Positions 30,327-35,437 of a DNA stretch of 35,437 bases are shown here, piece by piece. The stretch covers positions 1 to 35,437 of the forward strand of contig SPJP01000028.1 of NCBI GenBank assembly GCA_006844665.1, given 5' to 3'. A model generated the notes under the pieces. That model made no database searches and had not been told where the DNA came from. It was given only the letters and a program-made list of their open reading frames with translations. Position 1 is the first letter of the stretch. Each line of letters begins with the position of its first letter. The position numbers and the translations under genes were made by a program. The DNA is from Paracoccaceae bacterium. GTDB lineage: Bacteria; Pseudomonadota; Alphaproteobacteria; Rhodobacterales; Rhodobacteraceae.

Positions 30327-30356
30327 CCGGCTGGCCTGACGCACCAGGCCAGCCGG
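30327..30356 (-). other. Intercistronic stem-loop between substrate-binding protein and permease genes
   Basis: ccggctggcct-gacgcacc-aggccagccgg, 11-bp perfect arms, no T tract. Confidence 0.7.
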
Positions 30357-30366
30357 ATCATTGCAA

Positions 30367-31686
30367 TTACTCGTAAGTAATTACGTTATCTTCGCCGAAC
30401 TCGTCGACCAAAGCTGCATGATATTCTTCAACAGCTTCATCAACGCTTAGGCCTTCCAAGATGTCAGCAGTCATCTGCTGAACCAAAGCCGACACAATCT
30501 GGTAACCTGGGAAGGTATCGCGACCAGTTGTGTTTGCGGCCAATGGTGTGGCCCGTGCAAGGAACGGATCAGACTGGTAGGCATCGCCGCCCGAGATATC
30601 GGTACGAACAGCCATCCGGCCGTTTGTGACAGTCCAATCTTCGAAATTGCCCTGATCAAAGATGGTTGTCAGCAGACCAAACGCTGCATCTTTGTCCGAG
30701 GCATTTTCGTTCAAACCAATGGCCCAACCACCTGAAATGTTGGTTGTCTCCATTGTGCCTTCCAGGCCAGAGCCCGGCCACTCGGACCAGTTGACCATAC
30801 CGTCACGCTCGCTTTGGCTCAGCTCGCTGCCGCCGGAACAATCCCAGATGCAAGAGTTTTCCCAGCTGCCGCTGGCAACGATACCCATTGTACCTTCGCG
30901 CAGGCCTTGGCGAATGGTGCTGTCCACGTCAGTGGCATAGTTGGTTGCCTGTGTGCCCAGCTTTTCGTCGATATAAATGGTCTTGTACAACTCAAGCGTT
31001 CTGCGGATCGCGGGGCTGTCGCCAACCCACTTGCCAGCATCCCAGTCGCGCAGACGGTTGCGGCCAGCTTCTGGCACATCCGCGCCCAGCAATGCCATGT
31101 AGAAGCCCTGCATGGTGGTTGCTTCGCCGCGCTTGGTGCCTACTGGCAGCAGAAACGCGTCTTCGATCCCGGTTTTTTCCTGGATCTGACGGGCCGCATC
31201 CAGGATATCGTCCCAGCTTTTTGGCTCCCATGGCAGGGCGATGCCCGCTTTTTCCATTACAGGGACGCTGTACCACAGCATACGCACGTCAGTGTCAGTT
31301 GGCAGCGCATAGACACCACCGTCATAGGACACGACTTCGGTCAAGCCGGACATATAAGACGGGTACTGATCCCAGCCCGCCAGCGCGTCGTTCAAGTTCA
31401 TGGTGTACCCAGCCGAGGCCAGTTCAGACACCACAAAGCTGTCCATCTGGATCACATCGGCCGCAGTTCCGGACGCCAAATCAAGCGCAACACGCTCGAC
31501 ATAGCCTTCGCCGGGCAATTTGATCGCGTCGACTGTTTCGCCTGTGGCTTGCTCATAGGCTTCGATGCCTGGCTCTACCAGGTCAGCCAGCCAATCGGCA
31601 TACATAATGGAAACATCGGCCTGCGCCTGACCTGCCAGCAAAGCCATCGCTGCGGCTGTTCCAAAGAGTGACATAGAAATCTTCAT
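30367..31686 (-). CDS. Extracellular sugar-binding protein (ABC transporter)
   Basis: Signal peptide MKISMSLFGTAAAMALLAGQAQA; SBP family 1 pattern (LASGTAADVIQMDSF...). Confidence 0.93.
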   Translation of the reverse strand: MKISMSLFGTAAAMALLAGQAQADVSIMYADWLADLVEPGIEAYEQATGETVDAIKLPGEGYVERVALDLASGTAADVIQMDSFVVSELASAGYTMNLNDALAGWDQYPSYMSGLTEVVSYDGGVYALPTDTDVRMLWYSVPVMEKAGIALPWEPKSWDDILDAARQIQEKTGIEDAFLLPVGTKRGEATTMQGFYMALLGADVPEAGRNRLRDWDAGKWVGDSPAIRRTLELYKTIYIDEKLGTQATNYATDVDSTIRQGLREGTMGIVASGSWENSCIWDCSGGSELSQSERDGMVNWSEWPGSGLEGTMETTNISGGWAIGLNENASDKDAAFGLLTTIFDQGNFEDWTVTNGRMAVRTDISGGDAYQSDPFLARATPLAANTTGRDTFPGYQIVSALVQQMTADILEGLSVDEAVEEYHAALVDEFGEDNVITYE

Positions 31687-31753
31687 GTTTTCCTCCCAAA
31701 AAACGCACCATCCAGCGGTGCCACTGACAAAACGCTAGCCGGATGGAATCATT

Positions 31754-31769
31754 ATTGCAACGTTGCAAT
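31754..31769. promoter_or_regulatory. Candidate LacI-family operator O1
   Basis: ATTGCAACGTTGCAAT, perfect 16-bp palindrome with central CG. Confidence 0.75.
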
Positions 31770-31860
31770 TTTAAAAAATCCGGAAAAACTCGCCAAGTTC
31801 ACGCTACTTCCCTGTAAATAAATGATTAAAAAATTGGCAAAAGTGAAACTGCCTCAAAAA

Positions 31861-31876
31861 TTTGCAACGATGCATT
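31861..31876. promoter_or_regulatory. Candidate LacI-family operator O2 (imperfect)
   Basis: TTTGCAACGATGCATT, 3 mismatches to O1, upstream of the lacI-type gene. Confidence 0.5.
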
Positions 31877-31924
31877 TTTGCGTGCTATGTGTAATACAAT
31901 CAAGGACATCAAAGGGGGTTTTGC

Positions 31925-32959
31925 ATGACAACTGACGATTCCCGCGGGCTTACATCCGGTTCACGCCCGACGCTCAAAACCATCGCCGAGGCCACCGGCC
32001 TAAGCCTTTCGACCGTGTCTTTGTCCCTGCGCGGCGGCGCGAATCTCAAGAAAGAAACCCGCGACAAGGTCATGGAAGCGGCCCAGCGTTTGGGCTATGT
32101 CCCCGACCGTGCGGGTGTCCGTTTGCGCACCGGCAAAACCAACGTTCTGGCGCTGGTCATGGAAGGCACGGCCAGCTCGATGGAGTTCACGCGACACCTG
32201 ATCGAAGGCATCGGGCGCCACATCAACAGGACGCAATATAACCTAAACGTTACTCCTGATTTTGCGGGCAATGGCAGCGCTGAAACCGTTGAACATCTGC
32301 TGAAAAACAACTTCGCCGATGGCATCATTCTAACGGGCACCGGCCCCCGCGACCCCCGCGTTCAGGCCCTGACAGATGCCGGACGCCCCTTTGTGACCCA
32401 TGGCCGGACCGAGTTCTTTTCGCCCCATGCCTACCACGATTTCGATTCAGAAAAATTCATCCAAATCTCCGTCGAAAGACTGGTCAGTCAGGGCTGTAAG
32501 CATTTGCTTTTGTACTCGCCCAATGAACAGTCGATGAACCACCACACAATCGTGCGCGCCTTCCGCGCAGCTGTGGCCGATCACGGCGTCCGCTTTCAAG
32601 TTGCCGAAGGCGTCCCCCCCGGCGCGCCGTCAAGCACCATTCGCCAACAAGGGTATGAAATCGCCACCGCCCCGAATCGGCCCGACGGAATCATCTGCGA
32701 TACCGAGGTTCTGGGCCTGCCATTGTTATGCGGTCTAAAAGACGGCGGCTTGACCCCGGGCACGGACATCAAAACCGTGGCCAAGCAGGCAGGCGACATC
32801 CTAAGCACCGTCTTCCCGGAAATCGACACCGTGTCCGAACATGTTGTCGAAGCGGGTGAAGAGCTGGCCCGCCTTCTTCTGGCCCGCATCAACGGCGACG
32901 CGATAACTGATCTTCAAACCCTAGGCCCGCCCCGCCCCAGCTGGGATATGCCAGATTGA
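31925..32959 (+). CDS. LacI family transcriptional regulator
   Basis: PTLKTIAEATGLSLSTVSLSLRGGANLKKETRDKVMEAAQRLGYVPDRAG HTH and periplasmic-binding-like domain. Confidence 0.95.
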   Translation: MTTDDSRGLTSGSRPTLKTIAEATGLSLSTVSLSLRGGANLKKETRDKVMEAAQRLGYVPDRAGVRLRTGKTNVLALVMEGTASSMEFTRHLIEGIGRHINRTQYNLNVTPDFAGNGSAETVEHLLKNNFADGIILTGTGPRDPRVQALTDAGRPFVTHGRTEFFSPHAYHDFDSEKFIQISVERLVSQGCKHLLLYSPNEQSMNHHTIVRAFRAAVADHGVRFQVAEGVPPGAPSSTIRQQGYEIATAPNRPDGIICDTEVLGLPLLCGLKDGGLTPGTDIKTVAKQAGDILSTVFPEIDTVSEHVVEAGEELARLLLARINGDAITDLQTLGPPRPSWDMPD

Positions 32960-32968
32960 TCCAGCGCC

Positions 32969-33733
32969 CTACTTGGCCCCGTTCCCTTGATACAAAATGG
33001 TAGGGTGGCGCACAGAATCCTGGATGATCTTGCTAACATTCACCGGCCTGTCATCGGCGTCATAGGCGATTTGGCTAAGGGTCAACACAGCCGCAGGATC
33101 TTCCAAATGCAACAAAGCGCATTCAGCATCAGTTGCCAAACGGGCCCCCAAAGTGGTGCTGCCATGCTGGGGATAGACCCCGTATCGCGTACGCAGCTCG
33201 TGATACAGGGACTTGTTTTCTTCCGACCAGTCCAGATCCAGCAGCCCAGGGGCCAAGGCTGGCGCCAGCCAATCTTCCTGAACAACAACCGGGTCACCGT
33301 CCAGGGTCCTGATCCGTTGCAGATACAGAACCGGGGCATCTGCAGGCAACTGCAACGACTTGGCAATCTTTGGGTCGGTCGGCGCGATCGTGCCCAAAAT
33401 CAAGCGGCTGCCCGGAACCCGACCGCGCTCCATTGCACTGGTGGTAAAGCTTTTCAGCAGGTGGAATTCTGGCCCGGGCTTTTGCTCGGTCACGTAAAAC
33501 CCCTTGCCCGGCTGGCTTTGTACCTGCCCTTCCTGAACAATCGCGTGCAAAGCTTGGCGCACCGTGATCCGGCTGACCCCATATTCCGCGACCAAAGCCC
33601 GTTCCGACGGCAGCTTGGTGTTCACCGGGATCGCGCCGCTATCAATCTGGTTTTGAAGGATCTGCTTCAACTGCCGGTGCAGCGGCTCGTGCGACGCCCG
33701 ATCAATACTGCTCTTCGTGCTCTGCGGCTGCAT
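32969..33733 (-). CDS. GntR family transcriptional regulator, HutC/UTRA type
   Basis: EPLHRQLKQILQNQIDSGAIPVNTKLPSERALVAEYGVSRITVRQALHAIVQEGQVQSQPGKGFYV plus UTRA domain. Confidence 0.93.
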   Translation of the reverse strand: MQPQSTKSSIDRASHEPLHRQLKQILQNQIDSGAIPVNTKLPSERALVAEYGVSRITVRQALHAIVQEGQVQSQPGKGFYVTEQKPGPEFHLLKSFTTSAMERGRVPGSRLILGTIAPTDPKIAKSLQLPADAPVLYLQRIRTLDGDPVVVQEDWLAPALAPGLLDLDWSEENKSLYHELRTRYGVYPQHGSTTLGARLATDAECALLHLEDPAAVLTLSQIAYDADDRPVNVSKIIQDSVRHPTILYQGNGAK

Positions 33734-33802
33734 GGCGGTCCTACCTTTGGTTCTGTCATTGTCGCCCATGTGCCCGGCCAGCTCAAGATCTACGTTGACA
33801 TA

Positions 33803-33818
33803 ACTGGTTATAACCAGT
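33803..33818. promoter_or_regulatory. Candidate HutC-type GntR operator
   Basis: ACTGGTTATAACCAGT, perfect 16-bp palindrome, just after TTGACA (33795-33800); a second ACCAG-N5-CTGGT at 33823-33837. Confidence 0.7.
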
Positions 33819-33850
33819 AGCGACCAGTTGACCTGGTATTCGAGGATGCG

Positions 33851-35239
33851 ATGAAACTCACAGTGATCGGTGGCGGCGGTGTTCGCTCTCCTTTATTCGT
33901 AGGTTCGGCCCTGCGGCGCGCGGAAAAAAGCGGCGTGACCGAGATTTGCTTGCACGACATCAACGCAGAAAAGCTGGGCCTGTTCGGGCAATTGGGGATC
34001 GAACTGGGGCGTCGCCAAGCTTCGCCCGTCAAGATCACAACCACCACCGATATCGACGCAGCCCTGGATGGGGCATCCCACGCGGTAACAACCGTGCGCC
34101 CCGGTGATGAAGAAGGCCGGATCAAGGACGAAAAGATCGCGTTGAACCTGGGCGTGATCGGCCAGGAAACCACGGGCCCCGGCGGGTTTGCCATGGCGCT
34201 GCGGTCCATCCCTGTGATCTTGGACTACACGCGCAAACTGCGCGAAAAGAACCCCGACGCGTGGTTGTTCAACTTTACCAACCCTGCGGGCCTTGTGGCT
34301 CAGGCCCTGTCTGACGAAGGGTTCGAACGGGTCGTCGGGATCTGCGACAGCGCCAATGCCGCCCAAGACGCCGTGGCCACCCATCTGGCCATCCACCACA
34401 ACCACGTGCACCACCATGTCTACGGGTTAAACCACCTGTCCTTTGCCGGCCACGCCTTTGTGAATGGCGAAGAAAGGCTGCAAGCCCTGCTGGCCGATGA
34501 CGAATTTCTGTCCAGCTCTATGATGCGGTTGTTCGGCAAGGATCTGGTAAAACGGCACAAGCTGTGGATGAACGAATACCTCTATTACTACTACTACGCC
34601 GAACAGGCCGTCGACGCGATCCAAGCCGATGCCCGCACCCGCGGAGAGGAGGTCCGCGACCTGAACCAGGCCCACATGGCCGAATTGAAATCGATAGGTG
34701 TGTCTGCAAATCCCGACCGCGCACTAGACGCCTATTTCGCCTATGAAGGCCGCCGGTCGTCCACCTATATGCACTATGCCGACGACGCGGCCCCCTCGAT
34801 GGAAGACGCCGATACTCAAGACGCGCCGCCCCCCGCTGCAGGCCATAATGACCAAGCCGGAGAAGGCTATGCCGGCGTCGCCCTGAACATCATCGACGCG
34901 CTGGAAAGTGGCGAGACCTGCTATTCCGGCCTGAACGTTCGCAACGGCACGACCATCCCGTCTTTGCGGCCCGATGACGTGGTCGAAGTCAGCTGCAAAA
35001 TCGACAGATCCGGCATCCACCCCTTCCCCGTGGCAAACATCCCCGAGGCGCAAGATCAGCTGATCCAGAACGTCAAACGCTACGAACGTCTGACCTGCGA
35101 AGCCATACGCAAAAAAGATCGCACCATCGCGGTCGAGGGTTTGGCCGCCCACCCTTTGGTCTTGTCCTATTCCCGTTCAGAAACCCTCGTGAACGCCTAT
35201 CTGGACGCCCATGCGGACTATGTGGGCGCGTGGAAATGA
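33851..35239 (+). CDS. Glycoside hydrolase family 4 (6-phospho-glycosidase-like)
   Basis: MKLTVIGGGGVRSPLFVGSAL Rossmann start, PGDEEGRIKDEKIALNLGVIGQETTGPGGFAMALRSIPV, NFTNPAGLVAQAL, GLNHLSF. Confidence 0.92.
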   Translation: MKLTVIGGGGVRSPLFVGSALRRAEKSGVTEICLHDINAEKLGLFGQLGIELGRRQASPVKITTTTDIDAALDGASHAVTTVRPGDEEGRIKDEKIALNLGVIGQETTGPGGFAMALRSIPVILDYTRKLREKNPDAWLFNFTNPAGLVAQALSDEGFERVVGICDSANAAQDAVATHLAIHHNHVHHHVYGLNHLSFAGHAFVNGEERLQALLADDEFLSSSMMRLFGKDLVKRHKLWMNEYLYYYYYAEQAVDAIQADARTRGEEVRDLNQAHMAELKSIGVSANPDRALDAYFAYEGRRSSTYMHYADDAAPSMEDADTQDAPPPAAGHNDQAGEGYAGVALNIIDALESGETCYSGLNVRNGTTIPSLRPDDVVEVSCKIDRSGIHPFPVANIPEAQDQLIQNVKRYERLTCEAIRKKDRTIAVEGLAAHPLVLSYSRSETLVNAYLDAHADYVGAWK

Positions 35240-35437
35240 CCGAAGCCCCGACAGCCAAACTCACGTGTGATGTTGTCGTTGTCGGCGAGTATTTTTGCGA
35301 CCTCATTTTCCATCAACTGACCGCCCTGCCCCAACTGGGCACAGAGGTCTTTTCAAACGCTTTTGATACCGTCCCCGGGGGCAGTTTCACCCCAGTTCTG
35401 TCTTTGACCCGGCTTGGGGTCGATGTGCTGTGGCACT
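35236..35437 (+). CDS. PfkB-family carbohydrate kinase, 5' part (truncated by window edge)
   Basis: MTEAPTAKLTCDVVVVGEYFCDLIFHQLTALPQLGTEVFSNAFDTVPGGSFTPVLSLTRLGVDVLWH; ATGA overlap with the GH4 gene. Confidence 0.75.
   Translation, partial: MTEAPTAKLTCDVVVVGEYFCDLIFHQLTALPQLGTEVFSNAFDTVPGGSFTPVLSLTRLGVDVLWH

Noticed and set aside
30814-31671. 285-aa plus-strand ORF opposite the ABC binding-protein gene
   Set aside because: Shadow ORF of a clear substrate-binding-protein gene; no start signals or domain.
34570-34603. Run of Tyr codons (EYLYYYYYAEQ) in GH4
   Set aside because: Within a conserved GH4 helix context; local codon run without frame disturbance.
1-35437. CRISPR arrays, IS elements, phage or toxin-antitoxin modules
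   Set aside because: No regularly spaced repeats, transposase/integrase-like proteins, or compact TA-like gene pairs were recognised.

Overview
The window is a chromosomal segment that looks like Rhodobacterales (Roseobacter-type alphaproteobacteria), judged from protein style and gene order. No database search was possible. From left to right it holds: (1) the 3' end of pyruvate carboxylase with a clear intrinsic terminator; (2) three tandem paralogues with a Flp-like prepilin N-terminus (ESG|AVTVDWTV...) joined to a large predicted beta-rich C-terminal domain; (3) a convergent operon of two tandem YHYH-domain secreted proteins and a small secreted protein; (4) tRNA-Gly(GCC); (5) a GT39-like membrane glycosyltransferase, an overlapping nucleotide-sugar-transferase-like protein, a MATE transporter and a Gly/Asp-tailed membrane microprotein; (6) a large hexuronate operon (uxaC, TRAP dctPQM, kduI, kduD, uxuB, uxuA, uxaA) divergent from an FCD-type GntR regulator and kdgK; (7) an alpha-mannoside-like locus (ABC transporter, GH38 alpha-mannosidase, AGE-family epimerase/isomerase) divergent from a LacI regulator; (8) a HutC-type GntR regulator divergent from a GH4 glycosidase and the start of a PfkB kinase. 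The main non-obvious signals are the tandem pilin-fusion genes, a truncated KdgF-like remnant in the TRAP-kduI gap, three sets of inverted-repeat operator candidates in the three divergent regulator intergenic regions, and stem-loops directly after both substrate-binding-protein genes.
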